DNA of 44,085 bases. It comes from a virus. Below are positions 1-8,112 of this stretch, in pieces. The position numbers were made by a program, and so were the translations under genes. Under the pieces are notes generated by a model. The model ran no database searches. It was not told where the DNA came from and was given only the letters and a program-made list of their open reading frames with translations. The stretch lies in IMG/VR virus record IMGVR_UViG_3300046791_000267, positions 1 to 44,085 of that record, one strand, 5' to 3'. The stretch's first letter is position 1. Each line of letters begins with the position of its first letter.

Positions 1-132
1 GGTGACGCGGACCGCCGCGCGAATCTAGCCAGGCGGCTGGCAACCGGGTTTCCACTTTGGCACCCTGGAAACCTGTTGCGGAAACCGCCGCCACCGGGGC
101 GCTGAAATCCCCGGGTTTTCCAGGCTCGATCG
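1..132. other. Putative cos / cosB packaging region (left end)
   Basis: The first 12 bases recur exactly as the last 12 bases of the window, as for a 12-nt cohesive end. Just inside are four copies of a GGTTTCC-type word in either orientation: 47-53, 67-73 (inverted), 80-86 (inverted) and a GGTTTTCC variant at 114-121. The first two sit in a perfect 8-bp inverted repeat (GGTTTCCA 47-54, TGGAAACC 66-73, 11-base gap). In lambda, the small terminase binds repeated R sites next to cos, and the next large genes here are lambda-type terminase genes. Assigning these repeats to terminase binding is inference. Confidence 0.45.
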
Positions 133-363
133 ATGGAACCGCCCGCCGCCCAGAACCCGATTCCGCCGCTGGCGATCGCCCCGCTGGCGATCCAGCCCCT
201 GGCCATTGCGCCACCGCCGCCGCTCGCGCCCTGCCAGCGCTGCCGCACCTGGGGCTGGGTGCTCGAGCAGGCGGGCACCTACGCGGCCTGGCGCTGCGCC
301 TGGTGCTCGGCCCTCGATATGGACCACCACGACCAGGCCGAGCTCGGCCCGCCCCGGCCGTGA
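133..363 (+). CDS. Small proline-rich zinc-ribbon protein
   Basis: 76 residues. The N-terminal third is Pro/Ala/Ile-rich and contains three near-copies of a PLAIAP-like hexapeptide (residues 12-27). The C-terminal half has two CxxC pairs, Cys34/Cys37 and Cys55/Cys58, the pattern of a small zinc ribbon. Its TGA overlaps the GTG start of the next gene (GTGA), so it is probably translated together with the small terminase. I do not recognise the family. Its place between cos and the terminase genes suggests a packaging or late function, but this is only positional. A longer open frame on this strand starting at base 57 overlaps it and is the upstream extension of the small terminase frame. Confidence 0.6.
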   Translation: MEPPAAQNPIPPLAIAPLAIQPLAIAPPPPLAPCQRCRTWGWVLEQAGTYAAWRCAWCSALDMDHHDQAELGPPRP

Positions 364-992
364 ACCCCAAGCCCCTGCGCGAGGAGCTCACGTTTCGGGC
401 CTATGCCCGCCGGCGCAAGGTTTCGCACACCGCCGTTTCCAAGGCCGTGCGCACCGGCCGCCTGAAGCGCTGCCTGCGCAAGCGCGGCCGCGCGATCCTG
501 ATCGATCCCAGGGTGGCCGATCTCGAATGGGAGCGAAACACCGATGGCGCCCAGCAGCGCGAGCCGGAATCCAAGGCCGGCGGCGCGCCGCGCGGCACCG
601 TTCCGCACAACGCGGGCAAGCCCCAGGAAACCCTGTTCGGCCCCGAGGTGCGCAGGGCGGCCGCGGAGGCCCAGGCCGCGGGCGAGACCGAACCGCCGGC
701 GGATACCGGCCCGAGTCTTTCGAAGGTGCGCACCACCGAGCTCACCTATCGATCCGAATTGACCAGGCTGGATCTCGAGGAGAGGATCGGCCAGCTCGTG
801 CGCGTGAGCGAGGTGGCCGCCGAATCTTTCCGACTGGGGCGACACGTGCAGGATGCGCTGCTGCGAATCCCCTCTAGGCTCACCGGCGTACTAATGTCGG
901 AAACCGATCCGCACGAATTCGAGCGCACCCTCACGAATGAGATTCTGAAGGCGCTGGAGATCCTCGCCGGCGAGCGCCAGCCCCATGCGTAG
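360..992 (+). CDS. Terminase small subunit (lambda gpNu1-like)
   Basis: 210 residues from a GTG that overlaps the previous stop. The frame stays open upstream to base 57, but that part is low-complexity and overlaps a better gene, so the GTG at 360 is preferred. Residues 11-52 look like a winged helix-turn-helix: an 'AYARRRKVSHTAVSKAV' stretch followed by a basic RTGRLKR segment and a short strand pair. This is the DNA-binding end of gpNu1-type subunits, which recognise cos-adjacent DNA and load the large subunit. The C-terminal part, roughly residues 120-210, is helical and charged, as expected for oligomerisation and large-subunit contact. It overlaps the large terminase by 8 bases. Function rests on the fold-like motif and gene order. 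Confidence 0.75.
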   Translation: MNPKPLREELTFRAYARRRKVSHTAVSKAVRTGRLKRCLRKRGRAILIDPRVADLEWERNTDGAQQREPESKAGGAPRGTVPHNAGKPQETLFGPEVRRAAAEAQAAGETEPPADTGPSLSKVRTTELTYRSELTRLDLEERIGQLVRVSEVAAESFRLGRHVQDALLRIPSRLTGVLMSETDPHEFERTLTNEILKALEILAGERQPHA

Positions 993-2898
993 CGGTGCCG
1001 AAGTCTTTCGCCGCGGATTTCTCGACGGCCTACGGCCCAAACCGCAGATCACCGTTTCCGAATGGGCGGACCGCCACCGGGTTCTATCCCAGAAATCCAC
1101 GAATGAATACGGCCCCTGGCGCACCGATCGGACGCCCTACCTGCGCGAGATCATGGACTGCCTTTCGGAGCCCTCGCCGGTGCAGCGCGTGGTTTTTCAG
1201 AAGGGCTCGCAGATCGGCGGATCAGAGGCCGGCTACAACTTTATTGGCTATGTGATTCACCACGCCCCGGCGCCCACCCTAATGGTGGTGCCCAGGCTCG
1301 AGGACGCCCGCAAGATTTCGAAACAGCGTATTGATCCGATGATCGAATCCTGCCCGGTGCTGCGCGAGCGCGTGAGCGATCCGAGGGCGCGCGATTCGAA
1401 GAATTCCACCTACCTGAAGGAATTCCCGGGCGGCCTGTTTTCCATGGTGGGCGCGAATTCGGCCGCGGGCCTGCGCAGCATGCCGGCGAAAAACCTGTTT
1501 TTCGATGAGGTGGACGAATTCACCGATGACGTGGACGGCGAAGGCGATCCTGTGGAGCTCGCGCTGCGCCGCACGGGCACCTATCGCACGAATCGAAAGG
1601 TGTATATGGCGAGCTCGCCCACGATCGAGGGCCGCTCGAGGATCGCCGCGGAATATGAGCTGACGGACCGGCGGGTTTTCCTCGTGCCCTGCCCGGCCTG
1701 CGGCACGTTCCAGGAAATCACCTGGCGCGGGCATATCCGCTGGGTGGAGGCGGACCCGAAAACCGTCTATTTCGAATGCGAGGCCTGCCACGCCCACGTG
1801 CTCGAGGGCCAGAAAACGAAAATGCTGGCCGCGGGGTTCTGGAAGGCGCGCAACCCCGAGGCGCCGGCGAACGTGCGCGGCTACCTGCTCTCCGCGCTGT
1901 ATTCGCCGGTGGGCTGGTACAGCTGGGAAATGGCCGTGGTGGATTTCCTGAAGGCGAAGAAAAAACCCACGCTCCTGAAGGTTTTCGTGAACACGGTTCT
2001 GGCCGAAACCTTCAAGCAAAAGGGCGAGGCGCCCGAATGGGAGCGGATTTACGACCGCCGCGAACCCTACGCTTTTGGCTCGGTTCCGAAGGGGGGACTG
2101 CTGCTCACCATGGGGGTGGACGTCCAGAAGGATCGCCTGCAATTCGAAGTAGTGGCCTGGGGCCGCGGCCTGGAAAGCTGGTCGATCCAGGCCGGCGAGA
2201 TTCCTGGCGATCCCACCAGGCCCGCGGTCTGGCAGCAGCTCGCGCTCGATATGGCGAAAACCTACTCCCACGAGGGCGGGGTGGCGCTCTCGCTGCGCGC
2301 GGTGGGCGTGGATACCGGCTTCGCCACCCAGCACGTTTACCGCTGGATCAGAACCCAGGTGCATTCGAGGGTGTTCGCCATGAAGGGCACCGATGACCAT
2401 TCGGCCCTGATCGCGTTTTCGAAAGCCGTCGAGGTGCAGCACGAGGGCAAGCGCCTGCAGCGCGGCCTCAAGCTGTGGCAGGTGGGCGGCCCGGTGGCGA
2501 AATCCGAGCTGTATTCTTTCCTGCGCCTGGCGCGGCCCACCGAGGAGGGCGAGCCCTACCCGGCCGGATACTGCCACTTCCCCGAATACCCGGCCGAATT
2601 CTTCAAACAGCTGACGGCCGAGCAGGTGAAGGAATCCCTGAACCGCCGCGGCTACCGGGAATTCACCTGGGAGAAAACCCGGGATCGGAACGAGGCGCTC
2701 GACTGCCGGGTATACGCCCGCGCCGCGGCCGCGATCCTCGGAATCGATCGCTTCCCCGATGCCGAATGGGCCCGGCTCGAGGGTAACCTGGGCGTAGGTG
2801 GGGAAGCGCCGGCGCGGCCGGCCAGGCCCCAGCGGCGGAAACGGAACCCGCGGCCCTCGGATGACGACGATTCGGAATTTAGAAAACCATGGCGGTAA
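985..2898 (+). CDS. Terminase large subunit (lambda gpA family)
   Basis: 637 residues, close to the 641 of lambda gpA. It is the ATP-driven DNA translocase and endonuclease that cuts at cos and fills the prohead. The ATPase half shows a degenerate Walker A (FQKGSQIGGSE, residues 71-81), Walker B with catalytic acid (LFFDEVDE, 171-178) and a coupling motif SSPT (210-213). Two CxxC pairs (Cys236/239 and Cys265/268) form the zinc-binding insert seen in this family. The nuclease half has conserved acids in GVDVQ (Asp378), GVDTG (Asp442) and EALDCRVYA (Asp572). The tail is basic and Pro/Arg-rich. It overlaps its neighbours on both sides by about 10 bases. The gpA type argues for cos packaging. Confidence 0.96.
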   Translation: MRSGAEVFRRGFLDGLRPKPQITVSEWADRHRVLSQKSTNEYGPWRTDRTPYLREIMDCLSEPSPVQRVVFQKGSQIGGSEAGYNFIGYVIHHAPAPTLMVVPRLEDARKISKQRIDPMIESCPVLRERVSDPRARDSKNSTYLKEFPGGLFSMVGANSAAGLRSMPAKNLFFDEVDEFTDDVDGEGDPVELALRRTGTYRTNRKVYMASSPTIEGRSRIAAEYELTDRRVFLVPCPACGTFQEITWRGHIRWVEADPKTVYFECEACHAHVLEGQKTKMLAAGFWKARNPEAPANVRGYLLSALYSPVGWYSWEMAVVDFLKAKKKPTLLKVFVNTVLAETFKQKGEAPEWERIYDRREPYAFGSVPKGGLLLTMGVDVQKDRLQFEVVAWGRGLESWSIQAGEIPGDPTRPAVWQQLALDMAKTYSHEGGVALSLRAVGVDTGFATQHVYRWIRTQVHSRVFAMKGTDDHSALIAFSKAVEVQHEGKRLQRGLKLWQVGGPVAKSELYSFLRLARPTEEGEPYPAGYCHFPEYPAEFFKQLTAEQVKESLNRRGYREFTWEKTRDRNEALDCRVYARAAAAILGIDRFPDAEWARLEGNLGVGGEAPARPARPQRRKRNPRPSDDDDSEFRKPWR

Positions 2899-3152
2899 CC
2901 CAGGCGGAAATCGATCACCTGCGCTCGGTGATCGTCTCGGGCGAGAAAAGCGCATCCTATGACGGCCGCTCGGTGAACTACCGGGATCTGGACGAGCTGC
3001 GCAGCCTGCTCGCCAGCATGGAGGCCGAGCTCGCGGCCGGGGTGATCTCCGCGCCCGAGAGCATTGCGCGCCGGCGCACCGTTTTCAGCGCCGAGCAGGA
3101 TCTGGGCGGCGGACCGGGCGGGGATCCGCGCCTGGACTGGAATCGGATCTAA
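2889..3152 (+). CDS. gpW-like head-tail joining protein
   Basis: 87 residues. The 'SGEKSASYDGRSVNYRDLDELRSLL' region, residues 17-41, is typical of the gpW family: a short beta hairpin containing YDGR-V-Y followed by a long helix. gpW acts late in head completion, sitting under the portal so that the tail can attach. The position between large terminase and portal matches lambda order (A-W-B). The C-terminal 20 residues are Gly/Asp-rich and probably disordered. It starts inside the end of the terminase gene (10-base overlap) and ends 2 bases before the portal start codon. Confidence 0.85.
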   Translation: MAVTQAEIDHLRSVIVSGEKSASYDGRSVNYRDLDELRSLLASMEAELAAGVISAPESIARRRTVFSAEQDLGGGPGGDPRLDWNRI

Positions 3153-3154
3153 TC

Positions 3155-4687
3155 ATGGCCGTGAACACCCGAGCTCTCGGAGAACGGATCGACCGCCTGG
3201 TGGAGCTGGTCTCGCCGGCTTGGGCGGCGGCGAGGAGCGAGAACCGCGTGCGCTCGATCAGGGCCTCGATCCTCGCGCGCCACTACGATGCCGCGGCGAT
3301 CTCGCGGCGCACGAAAGACTGGCGGGCCTCGAATGCCTCGGGCTCGGCCGTGATCGGCTCGGATCTCGATATCCTTCGAAACCGCGCCCGCGAAATGGCG
3401 CGAAACAATGAATGGATGGCCAAGGGCCTCGCGGTGATCGAGGACGATGTGGTGGGAACGGGGTTCACCACCACTTTCGAGCACAAGGATCAGGGCGTGG
3501 CGAAGGCCGCCGGCGAGGCCTGGGCGAGCTGGGCCGATACCACCCAGGTGGACCCCGAGGGCCTGCTCGACTTCTGGGGCCTGCTCGCCCAGGCCGTGCG
3601 CGGGATGGCCGAGGGCGGCGATATGCTCGTGCGCCGGCGCTGGCGGCGGCCCGAGGACGGCCTCACCGTGCCCCTGCAGCTGCAGCTGCTCGAGGGCGAG
3701 CACCTGGATAGCCTGCGCGATGTGGTGCAGTCCGATGGCTCGCGCATCGTCCAGGGCGTGGAGCACGATCTGCTGGGCCGCCGGGTGGCCTATTGGCTGC
3801 TGCGCGATCACCCCGGCGACTACCAGGTGACCCTGCGCGAGAGCTCGCGGGTGCCCGCCACCGAGGTGCTGCACCTGTTCCGCGTGGAGCGCAAGGGCGC
3901 GGTTCGCGGGATCCCCTGGGGCGCTCCCTGCCTGTGGCGGCTGCGCGCGCTGAAATCCTATGAGGATGCGAAGCTCGAGCACCAGCGCATGAGCAATATG
4001 GTGGTGCACGTTATCACCGTGCCCGAGGGCGTGAAGGAATTCGCGCAGCTCGACGAGGAGGGCGATATCGATCTGCCGGTGGACACAATCGGGCCGGGGA
4101 CCACCCAATACCTGCGGCCCGGCGAGGTGTTCACCCAGACCACGCCCCCGCCGCCAGGCGACGATCACGGGGACTATATGCGCGTGGGCCTGCTCGCGGT
4201 CTCCGCGGCGCTGGGCGTGCCCTATGAGGCGCTCACTGGCGATCTGCGCAACACCACGTTTTCCTCGGGCCGCATGGGCTGGCTTCAATGGCAGCGGCGG
4301 ATCGAGGCCTATCGCTGGCGCCTGATCGTGCCCAGGATCTGCGATCCCGCGGCGCGCTGGTTCCTCGAGGCCCTCGCGCTGAAGGATGCGCGATTCCTGG
4401 ACTGCCGGCCGAAATGGGACCCCCCGCATCGGGAAATGATCGACCCCAGCGCCGAGGTGGCGGCCTTCGAAAAATCGGTTCGCGCCGGCTTCCGATCCCG
4501 AAACGAAATCGTGCGCTCGCTGGGCGGAAATCCCGATCAGGTGCTGGCCGAGGCGATCGCCGATCGCAAGGCCCAGCAGGCCGGTGACGTCGGATTCACG
4601 ACGGACCCGAAAAACGATGTGGGCCAGCAGGACCCCACCCAGGGCCCCGGCCGCAAACCGGGCGAGGCCGCCAACACGGGCGGGTGA
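3155..4687 (+). CDS. Portal protein (lambda gpB family)
   Basis: 510 residues. This is the dodecameric ring at one vertex of the capsid through which DNA enters and leaves. Family features visible include an RARE-like N-terminal helix with 'LRNRAREMARNNEWMAKGLAVIEDDVVGTG' character (residues 71-104), then a central Trp-rich core with 'GIPWGAPCLWRLRALKSYEDAKLEHQR', and a C-terminal 'DLRNTTFSSGRMGWLQWQRRIEAYRW' region that is diagnostic of lambda-type portals. The last 40 residues are low-complexity. It follows gpW by 2 bases and precedes the protease-capsid gene by 40 bases. No sign of an internal scaffold or clp-protease gene (lambda C) directly after it; a protease of another family takes that place. 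Confidence 0.95.
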   Translation: MAVNTRALGERIDRLVELVSPAWAAARSENRVRSIRASILARHYDAAAISRRTKDWRASNASGSAVIGSDLDILRNRAREMARNNEWMAKGLAVIEDDVVGTGFTTTFEHKDQGVAKAAGEAWASWADTTQVDPEGLLDFWGLLAQAVRGMAEGGDMLVRRRWRRPEDGLTVPLQLQLLEGEHLDSLRDVVQSDGSRIVQGVEHDLLGRRVAYWLLRDHPGDYQVTLRESSRVPATEVLHLFRVERKGAVRGIPWGAPCLWRLRALKSYEDAKLEHQRMSNMVVHVITVPEGVKEFAQLDEEGDIDLPVDTIGPGTTQYLRPGEVFTQTTPPPPGDDHGDYMRVGLLAVSAALGVPYEALTGDLRNTTFSSGRMGWLQWQRRIEAYRWRLIVPRICDPAARWFLEALALKDARFLDCRPKWDPPHREMIDPSAEVAAFEKSVRAGFRSRNEIVRSLGGNPDQVLAEAIADRKAQQAGDVGFTTDPKNDVGQQDPTQGPGRKPGEAANTGG

Positions 4688-4691
4688 AGGA

Positions 4692-4720
4692 TTGCACGAG
4701 GCCTAACTGCGCGTTCTGAT
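4692..4720 (+). promoter_or_regulatory. Candidate promoter ahead of the capsid gene
   Basis: TTGCAC at 4692-4697, a 17-bp spacer and TCTGAT (4 of 6 to TATAAT) at 4715-4720. The -35 hexamer equals that of the right-arm promoter family. The predicted start of transcription falls at or next to the ATG at 4728, which would make the mRNA nearly leaderless; no Shine-Dalgarno is seen before that ATG. There is no downstream hairpin and no conserved upstream block here, so the match may be chance. Confidence 0.35.
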
Positions 4721-4727
4721 TCACTCC

Positions 4728-6800
4728 ATGGACCGCGAGCTGCTCAAGCCCCTGCCCGCCGAGGTGCGCACCACCACGCTGCTGGCCAGGCTCGATACCC
4801 GCCCTTCCACGTTCGACGCAAAATCGAATGAGGTGGATGTGGTCATGGGCACCGGCGTGGCCGTGGTGCGCGCGAGCTGGTGGGAGGATCCCTATATCGA
4901 GGAGCTCTCCATGGAGCCCGGGCACGTGCGGCTCGATCGAATGAATAGCGGCCGCATGCCGCTGCTCGATTCGCACCGCCGCGGCTCGCTCGAGGATCAA
5001 AAGGGCGTGGTTCTGAACGGCACGCTGGCGGCCGGTGCGCTCCACGCCCGCCTGAAATTCTCGCGGCGCGATTCGGTCCAGCCCCTGGTGCGCGATGTGG
5101 CGGACGGAATCGTGGGCAATCTCTCCCTGGGATACCGCGTGCACGCCTACCAGGAAATGACCCTGCCCACGGATTCGATGCGCCGGCTTCGCGCCGTGGA
5201 CTGGGAACCGATGGAATGCTCGCTGGTGACGGTGCCCGCCGATCCCACGAGCGAAATTCGCCTGGAGGCGAATCTCGACGAAAGGGCGGACGAGGGCGCG
5301 CTGGTCGGGCGCGCCGCGGACGCATGGACCACCTGCAAGATTCAAGGCCAGCCGGCCCCGAAACCACCCATGGACCCGAAAAGAATCGATCCCGCCAGCT
5401 CCGAATCCACCACCGCGCCGATCGCAGGAACCACCGCGCAAGGCGGCGGAACCGCCACGCTCACGCCGGCGCCCGCCGGCGAGGGCGAGGCCGAGCGCGC
5501 CACGAAGGCCGAGCGCGCGCGTGTGCTCGAGATCCAGCGGCTGGAAACCCAGTTCAAGCTGGGTGCGCCGTGGGCCCAGCGCATGACCGAGGGCAGCCTG
5601 AGCATCGCCCAGGTGCAGGCCGAGGCGCTCACCGCGCTGGCCGGCCGCTCGGGCGAGGGCGCCACCCAGTCCCACGTGCAGGTGGTCTCCGAGGGCCGCG
5701 ATCGCCTGCGCAGCGGTCTGCAGGCCGCGCTCGAGTTCCGCATGGGCGTGGTTCCCACCTGCCAGCCGGCCGGGCAGCCCTTCCTCTCCATGCGGCTTAC
5801 CCGTATGGCCGAGGAGCAATTCAACATTCTGGGGATCCCGGTGCGCGATCTCTCGCACAACGAATTCGCCAACCTTGCCCTGAAGGGCAAAACGGGCACC
5901 GACAAGGAGCTGGGCCGTGGATTGATGTCCACGAGCGACTTCGCCCAGCTGCTTTCCAACGTGCAGAACAAGGCGATGCGCAAGCGCTACGATTCCTCGC
6001 CGAACACGTGGATGCAGTTCTCGCGGCGCGCGGAAACCCCCGATTTCAAGCCCATGCGCCGAATCCAGCTCTCGGGCGGAACCGGCCTCAAGCGCGTGAA
6101 CGAGCACGGGGAATTCGAACACGGCGCGATCTCCGACCAGGCCGAAACCTACTCGCTGAACACGGAAGGAATTATCTACGGGTTCACCCGCCGGGCGTTC
6201 CTGAACGATGATCTGGCCGAGCTCACCCGAATCACCGAAATGATGGGCCGGCGCGCGGCGGACCGCCGCTCGGATCTGGTCTGGTCGCTGGTCACCGCGA
6301 ACGGCAACCTGGCCGATGGCGTGGCCTGGTTCGCCACCGCCCACGGCAACCTGCACGCGGCCGGCGCCGGTGGCGTGCTCTCGCTCACTTCGCTGGCCGA
6401 CATGCTGGCCGCGATGCGAGTCCAGAAGGATGCGGACGGCAATATCCTGAACATTCGCCCCGCCCACCTGCGCGTGCCCGCGATCCTCGAGGTGACGGCC
6501 CGCCAGCTCACCACCCAGATCACGCCGGCGCAGGCTTCCAACGTGAACGTGTTCCAGGGCTGGTTCGAAACCGTCATGGCCGAGCCCCGGCTCGACGCCA
6601 ATTCCGCCACCGCGTGGTACGCATTCGGTTCGCCGGATCAAAACGACGTCATCGAATACGCCGAGCTCTCGGGCCAATCGGGGCCCCAGGTGATGATCCG
6701 AAACGGGTTCGATGTGGACGGGATCGAGTACCGAATCCACGACGATTTCGGCGCGGCTCCCATGGAGTACGTCACCGCCTACAAGTCCCCCGGCGCGTAG
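4728..6800 (+). CDS. Prohead protease-major capsid protein fusion
   Basis: 690 residues, with two normally separate proteins in one frame. Residues 1-180 resemble HK97-type prohead protease (peptidase U35): 'NSGRMPLLDSH' with His83, 'GNLSLGYRV' with candidate nucleophile Ser133, and 'MECSLVTVPADP' (161-173) with Glu163 as a candidate third residue. A Pro/Thr/Gly/Ala-rich linker (about 210-265) and a charged helical segment, possibly an internal scaffold (about 255-300), lead to the capsid part. From about residue 320 it resembles the Mu gpT major head subunit, ending near 'GIEYRIHDDFGAAP'. Such fusions are known in phage databases and are expected to self-cleave during maturation. The region has no stop or frameshift. 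No separate scaffold gene was found. Confidence 0.92.
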   Translation: MDRELLKPLPAEVRTTTLLARLDTRPSTFDAKSNEVDVVMGTGVAVVRASWWEDPYIEELSMEPGHVRLDRMNSGRMPLLDSHRRGSLEDQKGVVLNGTLAAGALHARLKFSRRDSVQPLVRDVADGIVGNLSLGYRVHAYQEMTLPTDSMRRLRAVDWEPMECSLVTVPADPTSEIRLEANLDERADEGALVGRAADAWTTCKIQGQPAPKPPMDPKRIDPASSESTTAPIAGTTAQGGGTATLTPAPAGEGEAERATKAERARVLEIQRLETQFKLGAPWAQRMTEGSLSIAQVQAEALTALAGRSGEGATQSHVQVVSEGRDRLRSGLQAALEFRMGVVPTCQPAGQPFLSMRLTRMAEEQFNILGIPVRDLSHNEFANLALKGKTGTDKELGRGLMSTSDFAQLLSNVQNKAMRKRYDSSPNTWMQFSRRAETPDFKPMRRIQLSGGTGLKRVNEHGEFEHGAISDQAETYSLNTEGIIYGFTRRAFLNDDLAELTRITEMMGRRAADRRSDLVWSLVTANGNLADGVAWFATAHGNLHAAGAGGVLSLTSLADMLAAMRVQKDADGNILNIRPAHLRVPAILEVTARQLTTQITPAQASNVNVFQGWFETVMAEPRLDANSATAWYAFGSPDQNDVIEYAELSGQSGPQVMIRNGFDVDGIEYRIHDDFGAAPMEYVTAYKSPGA

Positions 6801-6821
6801 GATCCCAGCAGCTGAAAACAC

Positions 6822-6850
6822 GGCCGGGCGCCTGAAACGGGCGCTCGGCC
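6822..6850 (+). promoter_or_regulatory. Strong hairpin between capsid and decoration genes
   Basis: Left arm GGCCGGGCGCC (6822-6832) and right arm GGCGCTCGGCC (6840-6850) pair over 11 positions with one G-U, leaving a 7-base loop TGAAACG. It lies 22 bases after the capsid stop and about 43 bases before the next start. There is no T-tract after it, so it is a poor intrinsic terminator. Protecting the 3' end of the capsid message or tuning downstream expression is more likely (inference). Confidence 0.5.
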
Positions 6851-6892
6851 CTCGTCCACCCCCGCCAACAGACCCGAACCGAGACCGAGACC

Positions 6893-7246
6893 ATGACCAA
6901 AAGATTCCGCAAGCCCGGGCTAGTGATCACCCTTCAAATCGCACCCTATGCCGTTTCGAGCGGAAACGGGGTGCTGAAAGGAAGCATGTTCGGCGTGGCC
7001 TGTGCCGATATCGCCAACGGCGGCAGCGGCGAAATCGAGATCATGGGCGAGCACGAGCTCACCGCCGTGGCGCTGCAGGCCTGGACCCATGGGGCGAAAC
7101 TCTACTGGGACGACTCGGCCAAGAACGTGACCACGAGCGCGGCCGCGGGCGCGAATGCCTTCATCGGCCATTGCACCCGCGACAAGGCCAACAGCGCGAG
7201 CGCCACCACGGGTTTCGTTCGCCTGCACGGCGCGAACAGCATCTAA
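6893..7246 (+). CDS. Capsid decoration / DUF2190 family protein
   Basis: 117 residues. DUF2190 proteins are small beta-rich proteins encoded next to capsid genes and thought to cement or decorate the shell. Visible family features are an N-terminal 'GLVITLQIAPYAVSSGNGVLKGSMFGVA' pattern, a central 'HGAKLYWDDSAKNVTT' motif (residues 64-79) and a C-terminal 'IGHCTRDKAN...GFVRLHG' strand pair. It lies directly downstream of the capsid gene, the usual place. There is a GA-rich stretch ahead of the ATG but no strong ribosome binding site. Role is from family and position. Confidence 0.85.
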   Translation: MTKRFRKPGLVITLQIAPYAVSSGNGVLKGSMFGVACADIANGGSGEIEIMGEHELTAVALQAWTHGAKLYWDDSAKNVTTSAAAGANAFIGHCTRDKANSASATTGFVRLHGANSI

Positions 7247-7253
7247 CCCGGCC

Positions 7254-7577
7254 GTGGACCCTACCGGGCGTTCGCAGCGCATAAACGGCGCGGGCGCGCG
7301 CCACTGGGGGCGCACCGATATCGCTTTCGAACCGCGCACGGGCGGCTCGTTTCCTGTGCGCGGGATCTACCGCCGAACCTACACGGCGGTGGATCCCGAA
7401 ACCCAGGTGGCGGTGCAATCGGCGAACCCCCTGCTCGTGATCGAGGATTCGGAGCTGCCGCTCGGGGAACCGCCCGCGGAGGGCGACGTTTTCGTGGTCT
7501 CTGGCGTGCGCTACACCGTGCACCACCGCGAGGTGGAGGGCGAGGGCACTACGCGGGTTTTCCTGCGGCTGGTCTGA
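7254..7577 (+). CDS. gpFII-like head-tail attachment protein
   Basis: 107 residues from a GTG start 8 bases after the previous stop. The frame is open further upstream (to 7155) but that part lies inside the decoration gene. The pattern 'GRTDIAFEPRTGGSFPVRGIYRRTY', then 'PLLVIEDSELP...GDVFVVSGVRYTVHHREVEGEGTTRVFLRLV', fits the lambda gpFII / Phage_attach fold: a small beta barrel that completes the head and forms the site for tail joining. It is followed after one base by the gpU-like gene, as in lambda-like connectors. The assignment is by pattern, not by a search. Confidence 0.7.
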   Translation: MDPTGRSQRINGAGARHWGRTDIAFEPRTGGSFPVRGIYRRTYTAVDPETQVAVQSANPLLVIEDSELPLGEPPAEGDVFVVSGVRYTVHHREVEGEGTTRVFLRLV

Positions 7578-7578
7578 A

Positions 7579-8109
7579 ATGGGCTCGAAGCTGAAACAGA
7601 TTCGCGCGGCGATCCGAAATTGCCTGATCGACCGCACCGCGGCCGAGAGCCGGGTTTCGACGAATCGCGCCGATCAGGTATGGCGCGAGGGCCTGCCGGC
7701 GATCGTGATCTACACGCGGTCCCAGACGGACGAGCGGGACCAGCAGGCGCCGCCCAGTTACAAGCGCACCGCCAAGGTGGTAATCGATCTCCTCCTGCAG
7801 GAGGCCAGCGGGCTGCCCCTGGATGACCAGGCGGACGATCTGGCCGAGGAGGTGGAATCGCTGCTGTTTTTCGATCCCTCGCTCGGCCTGAAAAACCCCG
7901 ATGGCTCGTGGCTCCTGAACGATGCGCAGCAGGTGAGCTCGGATATGGTGACCCAGGACGGCGGGGAAACCCTGATCGCCGGCCTGCGGATCACCTGGGA
8001 GTTTCAGTATTTTCAGGACGCCACGCCCGGGGACCCCGGCGACCTGGCGCCGTTCAAACAGGCGCACACCGATTTTTCCCTGGATCCCTCCGAGACCCCG
8101 CCGGCGTAG
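7579..8109 (+). CDS. Tail terminator-like protein (gpU type)
   Basis: 176 residues. The N-terminal helix 'LKQIRAAIRNCLID', a strand pair around 'WREGLPAIVIYTRSQTDER', then 'YKRTAKVVIDLLLQ' followed by a long helix with 'DDLAEEVESLL' is the layout of lambda gpU and related tail terminator proteins. These cap the tail tube and join it to the head. The C-terminal 40 residues are acidic and probably disordered, making it longer than lambda gpU (131). It sits between the gpFII-like gene and the sheath block. Family assignment is a fold-level guess. Confidence 0.55.
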   Translation: MGSKLKQIRAAIRNCLIDRTAAESRVSTNRADQVWREGLPAIVIYTRSQTDERDQQAPPSYKRTAKVVIDLLLQEASGLPLDDQADDLAEEVESLLFFDPSLGLKNPDGSWLLNDAQQVSSDMVTQDGGETLIAGLRITWEFQYFQDATPGDPGDLAPFKQAHTDFSLDPSETPPA

Positions 8110-8112
8110 CCG

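Noticed and set aside
57-359. N-terminal extension of the small terminase frame
   Set aside because: Overlaps the better-supported zinc-ribbon gene, is low-complexity, and the terminase-like homology pattern starts at the GTG at 360.
4596-6821. Long open frame on the minus strand opposite the capsid gene (741 codons), and many similar ones elsewhere
   Set aside because: High GC removes stop codons from antisense frames; the encoded sequences are His/Arg/Gly-rich, have no family pattern and lie opposite well-supported genes.
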